DNA from: SHXR01 sp046160305
Lineage (GTDB): Bacteria; Pseudomonadota; Gammaproteobacteria; Burkholderiales; SG8-39
Direction: 5' to 3'
Assembly (NCBI GenBank): GCA_046160305.1
Contig: JBJXGX010000199.1
Location: forward strand, 1 to 64,000
DNA length: 64,000 nucleotides
Positions 25,643 to 33,968 of the stretch are shown here, one piece after another. Under the pieces are notes generated by a model that saw only the letters and a list, made by a program, of their open reading frames with translations, had not been told where the DNA came from and ran no database searches. Both the position numbers and the translations under genes were made by a program. Every line of letters starts with the position of its first letter. Position 1 is the first letter of the stretch.

Positions 25643-26617
25643 TTAGTGCAACCGCGGCTTCTTCAGGAAATCGCTTCGATCCGCCGACTTCACGACCAGA
25701 TTCTTGATGGTCCCGCTCCGCGCCAAAGTGAATGGAATCTCCGTGCCGGCCGGCCCCATCCGCCAGATGCGGCGAAACAGTTCCGCGAGCCGCGACGGGC
25801 GATCGCTGCCCACCTCGAGCACGACATCGCCGACCTTCACGCCGGCCCGTTCGGCGGGCCCACCCTTGGCGAGGCCGCCCACGACAAGGTGGCCCTGCGC
25901 CTCCGTCGTGTACATCCCAAGCCACGGGCGCGACAGCCCAGCCGGCTTGCCAAGTTGCAACATGTCCTCGAAGACCGGTTCAAGTAGATCGATGGGCACG
26001 ATCATGTTGCCTTCGACCTGCTCGCCATTCTGTTTTTCCTGGATCAGCAACGAACCGACGCCGATCAGCTTTCCGAGGGCATTCACCACCGCCGTTCCGC
26101 CCCATTGCGGATGCGCGGGCGAGGTGAACAGCGCCTCGTCGAGCACGTATTCCCAGTAGCCCGCGAATTCCCGCTTTTCGATGACTTTCGCTTTGAGGGC
26201 GTGCGGCCGCCCACCCTGACCGATCACCACGACCTCGTCATTCACATTCACGCTGCGAATCGAGCCCCGTTCCAGCATCGGCACGCCAAGACGACCCAAC
26301 GGCAGCACCAGACCAAAGCCGCTGGTCTGATCGTAGGCGAGCGTATGACCTTGCACGACCACACCGCTGTTCGTGGTGATCCAGAGCGTCTGTGCCTCGG
26401 TGATCAGATATCCGATCGTGAGGATGAGGCCGTCATCGCGGATGACGACGCCGTTGCCCATCCGCTCGGTACCAAGCGTGGTCGCGGTAAACGCGTCTTC
26501 GGGAACATCGGAACGAATCAGCACCACCGCATCGAGCGCCGCCTTGAGGTCGAACGGCACCTCGTCGGGCTTAGGCTGCAAATTCGCGGGAAAGGCCCAG
26601 TTTTCGGATTCAGCCAT
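25643..26617 (-). CDS. Trypsin-like (S1C/DegP-type) protein with PDZ domain, catalytic triad lost
   Basis: 324 aa from ATG 26617; no signal peptide is seen. The fold markers of DegP-type proteases are present (GNGVVIRDDGLILTIGYLI, then a PDZ domain near residues 240-310: HLVVGGLAKGGPAERAGVKV). Where the catalytic His should follow ILT, the sequence is IGYLI. Where the Asp is expected it reads DQTSGFGLV. In place of GNSGG it has PQWGGTAV. All three catalytic residues are therefore absent. It is probably a non-proteolytic binding or chaperone-like protein. It lies in a leftward run between a receptor gene and the Bug/MBL pair. Confidence 0.82.
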   Translation of the reverse strand: MAESENWAFPANLQPKPDEVPFDLKAALDAVVLIRSDVPEDAFTATTLGTERMGNGVVIRDDGLILTIGYLITEAQTLWITTNSGVVVQGHTLAYDQTSGFGLVLPLGRLGVPMLERGSIRSVNVNDEVVVIGQGGRPHALKAKVIEKREFAGYWEYVLDEALFTSPAHPQWGGTAVVNALGKLIGVGSLLIQEKQNGEQVEGNMIVPIDLLEPVFEDMLQLGKPAGLSRPWLGMYTTEAQGHLVVGGLAKGGPAERAGVKVGDVVLEVGSDRPSRLAELFRRIWRMGPAGTEIPFTLARSGTIKNLVVKSADRSDFLKKPRLH

Positions 26618-26700
26618 GGGGAAAGTGCGACCGGGCACACGCCGGTCGAGAGTGAGGCGGCACCGATATCTTACGCTATCGAGCCGGGGTGGCAATGATT

Positions 26701-26738
26701 CCTGGGAATCCGCGCGTTCCGCCGCCCGGATTCAGGGT
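26701..26738. repeat. REP-like hairpin, imperfect
   Basis: CCTGGGAATCCGCGCG pairs imperfectly with CGCCCGGATTCAGGG around a short loop. The core AATCCGCGCG is shared with 6263-6292. It lies between the receptor gene that ends at 26764 and the protease-like gene that starts at 26617. Confidence 0.5.
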
Positions 26739-26763
26739 CCCGCCGTGGGCCAAGAGGCCGCCG

Positions 26764-27756
26764 CTACAGGTCCATCGCGCTCTTCGGGAAGACTTCATCA
26801 AGGGTGATGAGGCGGGGAGTGAGGCCCTGCTCGAAAGAGTAACCCGCTGCCGTTTCGAGCACCTTGCGATTCACGTGGATGCCATGGCGCAGCAGCGGGG
26901 TCCGCAGTGCTTCGGCGGCACGGGCATCGAGCAACCCGGCGTCGATGTAATAGGCCACCTGCTCCATGCGGCGCTGATTTGCGAGCTCGTTCGCACGCTC
27001 GAACGCCTTGTACAGATTGAGCACGACCCACGGATGCTTCTCGACGATGGAACGCCGAATCACCATGCCGTGATTGATCGGGAAGATGCCGGTCTTCTCG
27101 ATGTATCGACGGCCTTCGGCGGCGGCATCGGGAAACAATGGCCGTATATCGGGATGGCGCCAAAGATCCGCGGTGCTCCGATCGACCAGATTGGGATTGA
27201 CCAGATAAAGGAGCGTCGCCTGCAACTCGCCCGACAACATCATGGCGCCGATATTCTTTTCAGGGGGGATCTGGTGCACCGTCACACCCGCCGGGGCCTT
27301 AAATCCCACCGCGCCACCGTGACTGTGCGTGGGCACGCGTTCCATCCAGAATTCCATGTCCTTGGGCGCCACACCCCATTCGTGCTGCAGGATGCCCCGC
27401 GACCAGAGTGCAGCCGTCTGCTGGTATTCGGGCACGCCGACACGCTTACCGCGCATGTCGGCCGGACTTTCGATACCGGCGTCACGACGGACCAGGATCC
27501 AGTTCTGAAAAAAATGCCGGGTGGTGAACACCGGTAGGCCGACCCACCGATCATCGCCACGGGCGGTGGCCATCATGAGGGACGAGAACGACATCTCGGA
27601 GGCGTCGAAGTCGGCGAACTTCAACTGCCGCCAGAACATCTCGGACGGATGGAGCTCGGTGGGAATGAGATCGATGCCATCGGCTTTGATCACGCCTTCG
27701 AAGATGGGCTGGGTGCGGGGATTGGGCGAAAGGGCGATGCTGAGTGGGAGGTTCAT
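26764..27756 (-). CDS. Substrate-binding or decarboxylase-like protein (4,5-dihydroxyphthalate decarboxylase family)
   Basis: The 330-aa protein has no signal peptide and opens MNLPLSIALSPNPRTQPIF, followed by DLIPTELHPSEMFWRQL and DASEMSFSSLMMATARGDDR. The segment ADMRGKRVGVPEYQQTAALW resembles periplasmic-binding-protein-fold proteins of the NMT1/ThiY and Pht5 type. Members near catabolic genes are usually annotated as 4,5-dihydroxyphthalate decarboxylase or ABC receptor; without an export signal the enzyme option is more likely. It begins a leftward run that continues to the MBL-fold gene. Confidence 0.7.
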   Translation of the reverse strand: MNLPLSIALSPNPRTQPIFEGVIKADGIDLIPTELHPSEMFWRQLKFADFDASEMSFSSLMMATARGDDRWVGLPVFTTRHFFQNWILVRRDAGIESPADMRGKRVGVPEYQQTAALWSRGILQHEWGVAPKDMEFWMERVPTHSHGGAVGFKAPAGVTVHQIPPEKNIGAMMLSGELQATLLYLVNPNLVDRSTADLWRHPDIRPLFPDAAAEGRRYIEKTGIFPINHGMVIRRSIVEKHPWVVLNLYKAFERANELANQRRMEQVAYYIDAGLLDARAAEALRTPLLRHGIHVNRKVLETAAGYSFEQGLTPRLITLDEVFPKSAMDL

Positions 27757-27782
27757 GGTTGGCATTCTAAAGAGTCAAGCGT

Positions 27783-27953
27783 CCAAAATTCACCACGGAG
27801 GAAACGGAGGACGCAGAGGAATCTCGCTTAGGCTTGACCGCCCGGTTGCTCACGCTTGGCCGTGTTGCCGAATTCGATGCAGACAACATGTGCGCAATAA
27901 CTGGAGTTGCAAATTCCTCGTATCCTCCGTTTCCTCCGTGGTTAATTTTTGAG
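27783..27953. repeat. Long dyad of CACGGAGGA-type units
   Basis: The left arm (27783-27824) contains TTCACCACGGAGGAAACGGA followed by GGACGCAGAGGAATC. The right arm (27905-27950) is the inverse (ATTCCTCGTATCCTCCG, then TTTCCTCCGTGGTTAATTTT). Arms are about 40 nt with a few mismatches, 80 bp apart. It fills most of the space between divergent genes. Confidence 0.75.
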
Positions 27954-27963
27954 AAGGAGCCCG

Positions 27964-28353
27964 ATGATGGCACGAAGAAAGAGCATCGACGTCCCCACCT
28001 ACTCGCACAAGAATCCGATTCCCGGCGGCTCACTGGTCGGCAATATCATGGCCACCGGCATCATCACCGGTCGCGATCCGAAAACCGGTGAGATGCCGGC
28101 CAGCCTGGAAGCCCAGGTCGTCAACATGTTCGGGCATATCAAGAGTCTGGTTGAAGCGGCCGGCGGAACGCTTGACGATGTCGTCAAGCTCAACGTCCTC
28201 ATGCAAGACCCATCGAAACGGGCGGCCATGAATGACGTCTGGCTGAAAGTATTTCCGGACGAACGTTCGCGCCCGGCCCGCCAGACAGCGCAGGTCGATC
28301 TCGAGGGCGGCATGCTGATCCAGTGCGATTTCCTGGCGGTGATCGGCGGTTGA
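27964..28353 (+). CDS. RidA-family protein
   Basis: 129 aa with the RidA (YjgF/YER057c/UK114) pattern: NPIPGGSLVGNIMATGIITG, then a long helix AQVVNMFGHIKSLVEAAGGT and the strand DDVVKLNVLMQDPS, ending with RPARQTAQVDLEGGMLIQCD. The family trimerises and hydrolyses reactive enamines/imines or related substrates. The Arg of RPARQTA is the conserved carboxylate-binding residue. GAGAAGGAG precedes ATG 27964. The Bug gene follows after 8 bp, so the two probably belong to one pathway. Confidence 0.88.
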   Translation: MMARRKSIDVPTYSHKNPIPGGSLVGNIMATGIITGRDPKTGEMPASLEAQVVNMFGHIKSLVEAAGGTLDDVVKLNVLMQDPSKRAAMNDVWLKVFPDERSRPARQTAQVDLEGGMLIQCDFLAVIGG

Positions 28354-28361
28354 GGCCGGCC

Positions 28362-29327
28362 ATGGCACCGCGCGGGCTCTTGAGCGGGATCGCTGCGGCG
28401 ATGATCGTGGCGAGCCCGGGCGCCATCGCCCAGTACCCCTCGAAGCCGATCCGGTTGGTCGTGCCGAATCCGCCGGGCGGTGCGGTGGATACCCTCGCGC
28501 GCCTGTTGTCGCCTGCACTCTCCAAACGGCTCGGCCAGCCGCTGGTCGTCGAGAACCGTGTCGGCTCGAACGGCAACATCGCGATTGAACTGGTCGCCCG
28601 TGCATCGGCCGACGGCTACACACTGATCATCGGTGCGGACGCGCAGATCGTCATCAATCCGCATCTTTATCCGGCGTTTCCGGTGGACACGTTACGCGAT
28701 CTTGCGCCGATCGCGAGCATCGCGACGACGTTCATGATGCTCACGGTCAATCCGGCGCTGCCCGCCCGCACCATCCAGGAATTCATCGAGCACGCGCGTC
28801 GCGCCAATCCGCCGCTCGCCTACGCCTCGATCGGTAATGGTAGTCAACACCACCTGACGATGGAGCTCTTCAAGCAGCGGGCGGGAATCGACATGCTGCA
28901 CATCCCGTACAAGGGCGGCGGCCCGGCAACGGTGGCGATTCTCGCAGGCGACGTCGCGGTCATGTTCGGCGGCAATTCGACCGCCGCACACATCAAGTCG
29001 GGCAAATTGCGAGGCCTCGCCGTGGCAAGCACACGACGCTCGCGCGCGCATCCCGATCTGCCGGCGCTAAGTGAGCTCTATCCCGGCGTTGAGGCGACGA
29101 CCTGGATTGCGCTGTTCGCGCCGGCTGGTACGGCGGAACCGCTGATCACGCGACTGCGCGACGAGATCGCAGTTGTCCTCAACGAAACGGAAACCCGCGA
29201 GCGATTCGCCAATGCGGGCGGCATGGAGCCGTTCGCCACCACACCTGCCGAGCTCAGCGCGCTCATCAAGACCGACTACGCGAAATACGGCGCGATCGTG
29301 AAGGCGGTGGGGGTGAAGGTTGACTAA
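28362..29327 (+). CDS. Bug/TctC-family periplasmic solute receptor
   Basis: 321 aa from ATG 28362: signal peptide (LLSGIAAAMIVASPGAIAQ), then YPSKPIRLVVPNPPGGAVDT, GQPLVVENRVGSNGNIAIE, DGYTLIIGADA, LHIPYKGGGPATVAILAGD and HPDLPALSELYPG. It is flanked on both sides by RidA-family genes, which suggests uptake and turnover of an imine-forming or nitrogenous acid. No permease genes are present. Confidence 0.9.
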   Translation: MAPRGLLSGIAAAMIVASPGAIAQYPSKPIRLVVPNPPGGAVDTLARLLSPALSKRLGQPLVVENRVGSNGNIAIELVARASADGYTLIIGADAQIVINPHLYPAFPVDTLRDLAPIASIATTFMMLTVNPALPARTIQEFIEHARRANPPLAYASIGNGSQHHLTMELFKQRAGIDMLHIPYKGGGPATVAILAGDVAVMFGGNSTAAHIKSGKLRGLAVASTRRSRAHPDLPALSELYPGVEATTWIALFAPAGTAEPLITRLRDEIAVVLNETETRERFANAGGMEPFATTPAELSALIKTDYAKYGAIVKAVGVKVD

Positions 29328-29457
29328 GCACTGCTCAGGCAACTGAGAAGGGAGAAGAGGGAAGAGGGAAGCTATCATTCGCTTCCCGGCCGTTCCGGGT
29401 CACCGGTTGCGCCTGTTCGATGGCCGATCGCCACGACGTTTACAGAAAGGAGCCGCA

Positions 29458-29922
29458 ATGCCCGCTCGCACGAAGCCATTCAAGATTTCACCCACGAATC
29501 CGTCGATCAAGGAAATACAGACGCAACCTGAGCGTCATAGGGACATGCCCTACGCGCCTGCCATGCGGGTTGAGGCGCCCGGTGATTTGCTGTTCATCTC
29601 CGGGGCGACCTGCTCGCCGCTCTATCACAAGCACCCGCACATTCCTGAAGAGCACAAGCATCCCAACGACATGAAGGAACAGGCCAAACGCGTGTTCGAC
29701 ACGATCGGCTCGATCCTCGCGCACGAAGGGCTCACCTGGACCGACGTGGTGAAGCTCACCCGCTATCTGACCGACATGCGCGACATGGACGAGCTCAATG
29801 TCGTGCAGGGCACCTACCTCGAGGATTGGAAGCCGATCAGTACGACCGTCTGCGTCAATCAGCTCTCCACGCCCGGGGCGCGCATCGAGATCGAGGCGAT
29901 GGCGGTGTTTGCCAAGCAGTGA
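29458..29922 (+). CDS. RidA-family protein, second copy
   Basis: 154 aa from ATG 29458, which has GAAAGGAG upstream. The pattern is MPYAPAMRVEAPGDLLFISG, AKRVFDTIGSILAHEGLTWT, DVVKLTRYLTDMRDMDELN and the end GARIEIEAMAVFAKQ. It is only distantly similar to the copy at 27964 and has a longer loop with many His residues (LYHKHPHIPEEHKHP). The conserved Arg of the family would lie in the C-terminal part, where it reads GARIEIE. It probably follows the same promoter as the preceding Bug gene. Confidence 0.87.
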   Translation: MPARTKPFKISPTNPSIKEIQTQPERHRDMPYAPAMRVEAPGDLLFISGATCSPLYHKHPHIPEEHKHPNDMKEQAKRVFDTIGSILAHEGLTWTDVVKLTRYLTDMRDMDELNVVQGTYLEDWKPISTTVCVNQLSTPGARIEIEAMAVFAKQ

Positions 29923-29944
29923 GCGGGTTACCCTGCAGCCGGCC

Positions 29945-30535
29945 ATGTCCACCAACGCATCTTCACCGCATGATTTTCTATACTCGCGCCTGCACTATCT
30001 GGCCGCGATTGCATGGATGTATTTGAATCGGGAAAGCGCGGCGATCGCGCAGTACCGCAAGGCCATCGCGCGGGATGCACGTTATGTGAAGGCTTGGCGC
30101 AATCTCGCGTTCGTGCTGGCGCACCGCAAGGAGGCGGGCGCGGCGGTCGACGCCTATCGCAGGGCGCTCGCGATCGCGCCGGATGACCACGCGACGCGAT
30201 TCAATCTCGGCTTTGTCCTGCACGAAACCCAACACTTCGATGCGGCGATCGCGGAATTCGAACAGGTGGTGAAATCGGCGCCGAGCCACGACCGCGCGTG
30301 GTACGGACTTGGGCTCTGCAGGGAACATCTCGGGCAATCGGAACAGGCGGTCGACGCACTCAAGGAAGCGGCACGCCTGCAGTATTTCAACCCGCACGCT
30401 GGCTATCACCTCGCCCTGATCTACCACAAGCTTGGCCGGCACGACGATGCGCGCGCCGAATATGAGCGCGTGAAGTCGTTCGATCCAAAATGCGCGAATC
30501 AGATCAGCCGGGCAATCGCAGCGTCGAGTGCTTAG
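29945..30535 (+). CDS. TPR-repeat protein
   Basis: 196 aa made of about five tetratricopeptide repeats: ESAAIAQYRKAIARDARYVK, AAVDAYRRALAIAPDDHATR, AAIAEFEQVVKSAPSHDRAW, QAVDALKEAARLQYFNPHAG, DARAEYERVKSFDPKCANQI. No signal peptide or enzymatic domain is present. It should be a cytosolic protein-binding scaffold. It starts 22 bp after the RidA stop, so co-transcription is likely, but partners are unknown. Confidence 0.88.
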   Translation: MSTNASSPHDFLYSRLHYLAAIAWMYLNRESAAIAQYRKAIARDARYVKAWRNLAFVLAHRKEAGAAVDAYRRALAIAPDDHATRFNLGFVLHETQHFDAAIAEFEQVVKSAPSHDRAWYGLGLCREHLGQSEQAVDALKEAARLQYFNPHAGYHLALIYHKLGRHDDARAEYERVKSFDPKCANQISRAIAASSA

Positions 30536-30646
30536 GCCCGGGCTTTCGTGCCCCGCGCTTTCCCCGGCGCAGATTTCTTGGGCGTAAAATTCAACCTGGA
30601 GGCGTGGCGCAGCCTGCGCGACACCCGATTCAAACGGAGTGATTCA

Positions 30647-30952
30647 ATGTTGAGAGGTTTTTTCGTCTGGACTCTGATGATCATCGCGTTCACCTTGGGC
30701 GGGTGCGGTGCGGGCACGCATTCACGCGGCCAGTTTCAGGGTCAAGTCGTCGGCGCAACGGAAGACACGATTCAAAGCAAGATGGGAAAACCGGAATCGG
30801 TCGACGATAAAGACCCGGCAAAACCACGGTGGGTGTACACGAAGAAGACATTCGACCCGGACAATTTCAACAAGGTGGACGACAAGGTCATCATTCTTCT
30901 TGAACGCAATGCGCAGGGCAAACTGGTCGGGAAAGACGTGATCTTCGGCTAG
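30647..30952 (+). CDS. Small lipoprotein
   Basis: 101 aa starting MLRGFFVWTLMIIAFTLGGC; the lipobox LGGC places the lipidated Cys at residue 20. The mature part (QFQGQVVGATEDTIQSKMGK PE...) recalls the SmpA/OmlA-like pattern in which a helix carries a G-x-P motif (MGKPESV), so it may be a small BamE-like-fold lipoprotein. No neighbour explains its role. The start has CGGAG at good distance; the upstream extension of the frame is not coding. Confidence 0.75.
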   Translation: MLRGFFVWTLMIIAFTLGGCGAGTHSRGQFQGQVVGATEDTIQSKMGKPESVDDKDPAKPRWVYTKKTFDPDNFNKVDDKVIILLERNAQGKLVGKDVIFG

Positions 30953-31281
30953 CGCGCCGCTTTCTGCTGAATCAGCTCCTTGCAGTCCACCCGGCCCGAT
31001 GCGCAAAGATCGGGCAGCAACCAGAGGACGATCGCAAGCCATAGCCAGCAAAGAATCACGAACGCGACGAGCGGAATATGGCGATCGACGATGACACCCG
31101 GGGTCAGCCATCGCGCAGCGCGAATCACCGGATTGGTGACGACACACAAGACCTGGTAGAAAAGATTCGTCTCACGCTTGGTGCCCGCCAGCAGATACAA
31201 AAGCCCGCGACCAAGCAGGAACATGCCGGCAACTTCGATGACCGCCTTGGCGATCACGACTATCAGCAGTTCGGTATCCAA
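30949..31281 (-). CDS. YggT-like small membrane protein
   Basis: 110 aa with hydrophobic segments near residues 5-30 and 70-95. The central pattern YQVLCVVTNPVIRAARWLTP resembles the YggT membrane domain (V.NP.L...R...P). I place the start at TTG 31281, which has GGAG at 6 nt distance. The ATG at 31311 lies in the loop of a terminator-like hairpin and is less likely. The 3' end overlaps the lipoprotein gene tail-to-tail by 4 nt. Confidence 0.65.
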   Translation of the reverse strand: MDTELLIVVIAKAVIEVAGMFLLGRGLLYLLAGTKRETNLFYQVLCVVTNPVIRAARWLTPGVIVDRHIPLVAFVILCWLWLAIVLWLLPDLCASGRVDCKELIQQKAAR

Positions 31282-31297
31282 AGCGCTCTCCACAACG

Positions 31298-31328
31298 CAA
31301 AGAGCCCGCATCCATTGCGGGCCCTTTG
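31298..31328 (-). terminator. Hairpin terminator after the symporter operon
   Basis: Arms CAAAGAGCCCGCA and TGCGGGCCCTTTG surround the loop TCCAT. In a leftward transcript all 13 positions can pair, one of them as G-U. It starts 20 bp after the symporter stop. A run of U after the stem is weak, so termination strength is uncertain. Confidence 0.6.
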
Positions 31329-31347
31329 ATTAAAACGCTCGCTCAGC

Positions 31348-33426
31348 TCACGTTGCGTGCTTGTAAGTATCGCCACGCAGGTTCGGGTAGCGGACGTGAT
31401 CGACCATTTCTTGGGTCTCGCGGTCGGGTGCCGGTGTGAGCAGGCTCACGATGTAGATGACGGCAAAGCCAAGCGGAATGCCGAAGATACCCGCCGAGAT
31501 CGGCTGGATATCCCACCACAGCTCGACCGGGCTCGTCACGCCGAATATCCGGCGCAGCCACGGTTGCGTTACCGCCATGTAGTAGAACGTGACGCCAACG
31601 CCTGCGAGCATCCCGAGCGTGGCGCCCCATTTGTTGGCACGCCGCCAAAACACGCCTAGCACCAGCGCCGGGAAAAACGCCGCTGCCGCGAGTGAGAATG
31701 CCGCGCTGACAAGAAACAGAATGTCCGCCGGCTTCTGCATCGCCACATACGCCGCGATTGCCGCCACGACGAGCAATAGGGCCTTGGAGATGGCTACCCG
31801 CTTTTGCGTGGAGGCATGCGGATCGATCATCTTGTAGTACAGGTCGTGCGACAGCGCGTTGGCGATGGTGAGCAGCAAACCGTCTGCCGTCGACAGCGCG
31901 GCCGCGAGCCCACCCGCGGCGACAAGGCCCGATATGACGTATGGCAGACCCGCAATCTCCGGGGTCGCCAACACCACGATGTCGCCACCGATCACGATCT
32001 CCGCGAGCTGCACGATGCCATCGCGATTGACGTCGGTGATGTTCATCAAGGTCGGATCCACCTGCTGCCATGCCGCTACCCAGGCCGGCAGATTCGCGAA
32101 CTGCGAACCGACCAGCAGCGTGTAGACGTCGAACTTCACCAGCACCGCAAGCGCCGGAGCGGTGAAATAGAGGAGGAAGATGAAGAACAACGACCAGGTG
32201 ACCGACTGGCGGGCCTCTTTCACCGATGGCGTCGTGTAGTAGCGCATCAGGATGTGCGGCAGCGCTGCCGTGCCCACCATCAGACAAAATATCAACGCGA
32301 GGAAATTGCGCCGATTGATATCCTGCGCCTTCTCGGTCGCGCCAGGGAACGCATCGGCATGGCGGAGCGGGGGATTCGCCCGCGCCGCGAGACCGGCTTC
32401 CCGCGTCCACGCGCCGCGTGCCTCGTCGACATTCTTGGGAAACTTCTCCACGTCCAGTTGCGCCGCTTCAATCTGCGCGGCGGGTGCGTTCTGTGCCTTG
32501 AGATCCTCCAGTCGCTTGGCGACCGCCGCCTTCTCATCGTCATAGGACTTCGGGAGTCCTTTCACCTTCGCACTGCCGGCGTCGGCCCGGTCCTTGAAGA
32601 TCTTGCGGACCTCGAGCTCCTTCGAGTCCTTGATCAACTCGGCTTCGCGCTCGGTCACCTTCTCGAGCACCTTCCCGTACACGAGGTGCGGAATCGGGAA
32701 ATTGGTGTGCTTGACGGAAAGCCAGATGACAGGAATCAGATAGGCGACAATCAGCACGATATATTGTGCAACCTGCGTCCAGGTCACGGCACGCATGCCG
32801 CCAAGGAACGAGCAGACCAGAATACCGCCCAATCCGAGCACGATCCCCGCCTCGAACGGCACGCCCACCAGACGCGTGGTCACCAGGCCAACACCGTAGA
32901 TCTGCGCAACCACGTAGGTGAACGAGCAAAGAATCGCCGCGAGCACCCCGACGAAGCGCGGGATGTGCCCACCGTATCGCGCGCCGAGAAAATCCGGAAT
33001 GGTGAATTGGCCGAACTTTCGCAGGTACGGCGCGAGCAACAGGGCGACCAGGCAGTACCCGCCCGTCCAACCCATGATGAACGCAAGACCGAAGTACCCG
33101 GTGAGATACAACGTTCCGGCCATGCCGATGAAGGAGGCGGCGCTCATCCAGTCGGCGCCGGTCGCCATGCCGTTGAAGAACGCAGGCACGCGCCGCCCGG
33201 CAACGTAATACTCGGAGATCTCGGCGGTACGGCTCATGATGCCGATGCCGGCATAGAGCCCTACGGTAGCGAACAGAAAGATGTAGCCGATCCAAATTTT
33301 CGGCAATCCCATTTGCTCGAGGATCGCGAGCACGATCACGAACACCAGAAAACCACCGGTGTACCAGCCGTACGCCTTCTTGAGCGATTGAAAGAACGCG
33401 CGTTGCGCTTGCGCCCTGGTACCCAT
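31348..33426 (-). CDS. Sodium/solute symporter, large subunit (VC_2705-type, ActP-related)
   Basis: 692 aa with about 13 membrane segments and the SSS-family core GADWMSAASFIGMAGTLYLT and YVVAQIYGVGLVTTRLVGVP. As in the VC_2705 subfamily, a polar insert of about 110-120 residues (roughly 240-355, VTEREAELIKDSKELEVRKI and following) interrupts the membrane part. These transporters take up small organic acids such as acetate or propionate with sodium. The start codon overlaps the stop of the small-subunit gene by 1 nt. Confidence 0.92.
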   Translation of the reverse strand: MGTRAQAQRAFFQSLKKAYGWYTGGFLVFVIVLAILEQMGLPKIWIGYIFLFATVGLYAGIGIMSRTAEISEYYVAGRRVPAFFNGMATGADWMSAASFIGMAGTLYLTGYFGLAFIMGWTGGYCLVALLLAPYLRKFGQFTIPDFLGARYGGHIPRFVGVLAAILCSFTYVVAQIYGVGLVTTRLVGVPFEAGIVLGLGGILVCSFLGGMRAVTWTQVAQYIVLIVAYLIPVIWLSVKHTNFPIPHLVYGKVLEKVTEREAELIKDSKELEVRKIFKDRADAGSAKVKGLPKSYDDEKAAVAKRLEDLKAQNAPAAQIEAAQLDVEKFPKNVDEARGAWTREAGLAARANPPLRHADAFPGATEKAQDINRRNFLALIFCLMVGTAALPHILMRYYTTPSVKEARQSVTWSLFFIFLLYFTAPALAVLVKFDVYTLLVGSQFANLPAWVAAWQQVDPTLMNITDVNRDGIVQLAEIVIGGDIVVLATPEIAGLPYVISGLVAAGGLAAALSTADGLLLTIANALSHDLYYKMIDPHASTQKRVAISKALLLVVAAIAAYVAMQKPADILFLVSAAFSLAAAAFFPALVLGVFWRRANKWGATLGMLAGVGVTFYYMAVTQPWLRRIFGVTSPVELWWDIQPISAGIFGIPLGFAVIYIVSLLTPAPDRETQEMVDHVRYPNLRGDTYKHAT

Positions 33427-33689
33427 TATTCGTTCTCTCCTTCTTCAACACCGTACTCACGGTCCAGCCTGCCCATATACCAGGCATAAAATCCGATCAA
33501 CACGACATAGAGTGCGAGGGCACCTTGACCGCCGACCCAGAACGCAAACGGCCAGCCGAAGAAATTGAACGACAATTCGCGCGCCCAGAATCCAATCACG
33601 AACGTCACGAACGCCCAGATCGCCAGCAGGATCGCCGTGATCCTGAGGTTCTTCTGCCAATACTCTCGATGTTTAGCGTCGAGCTGCAT
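33426..33689 (-). CDS. DUF4212 small subunit of the sodium/solute symporter
   Basis: 87 aa with two membrane segments: NLRITAILLAIWAFVTFVIG and QGALALYVVLIGFYAWYM, and the family end RLDREYGVEEGENE. DUF4212 proteins are the constant partners of VC_2705-type symporters and precede them in the operon, as here. It is probably needed for assembly or stability of the transporter. Confidence 0.92.
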   Translation of the reverse strand: MQLDAKHREYWQKNLRITAILLAIWAFVTFVIGFWARELSFNFFGWPFAFWVGGQGALALYVVLIGFYAWYMGRLDREYGVEEGENE

Positions 33690-33968
33690 TGCCCCTCCTC
33701 TTGCTTACTGGGTTGATTTGCGGGACTGCCCGCTACGGTCCCCTGACGGGGTGATCGCTCCCGTTCGGTACTCTTGGAATTGTTACTTACGGGAATCATA
33801 CAGGTTCTGTCCAGGCCCGACCTGCGCGCGGGCCGTTCGTTGGCCGCGGATTCCATATGTCGAAGACATTGATGCGCACAGCCATTGCGCCGCGACCCCG
33901 CGTGGCGTTCGAACGCCGGCGGGGGTAGATTCATGCTCCCGGGATCCGCGCTTCAGGAGTCCGCACCG

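Noticed and set aside
22479..27953. The 9-nt-unit repeats as a CRISPR array or minisatellite.
   Set aside because: The units are directly adjacent without spacers, arranged as inverted arms, and there are no cas genes.
31804..33489. A 561-codon plus-strand frame opposite the sodium/solute symporter.
   Set aside because: Its translation is Arg/His-rich without any domain; the minus-strand symporter and its small subunit are unambiguous.
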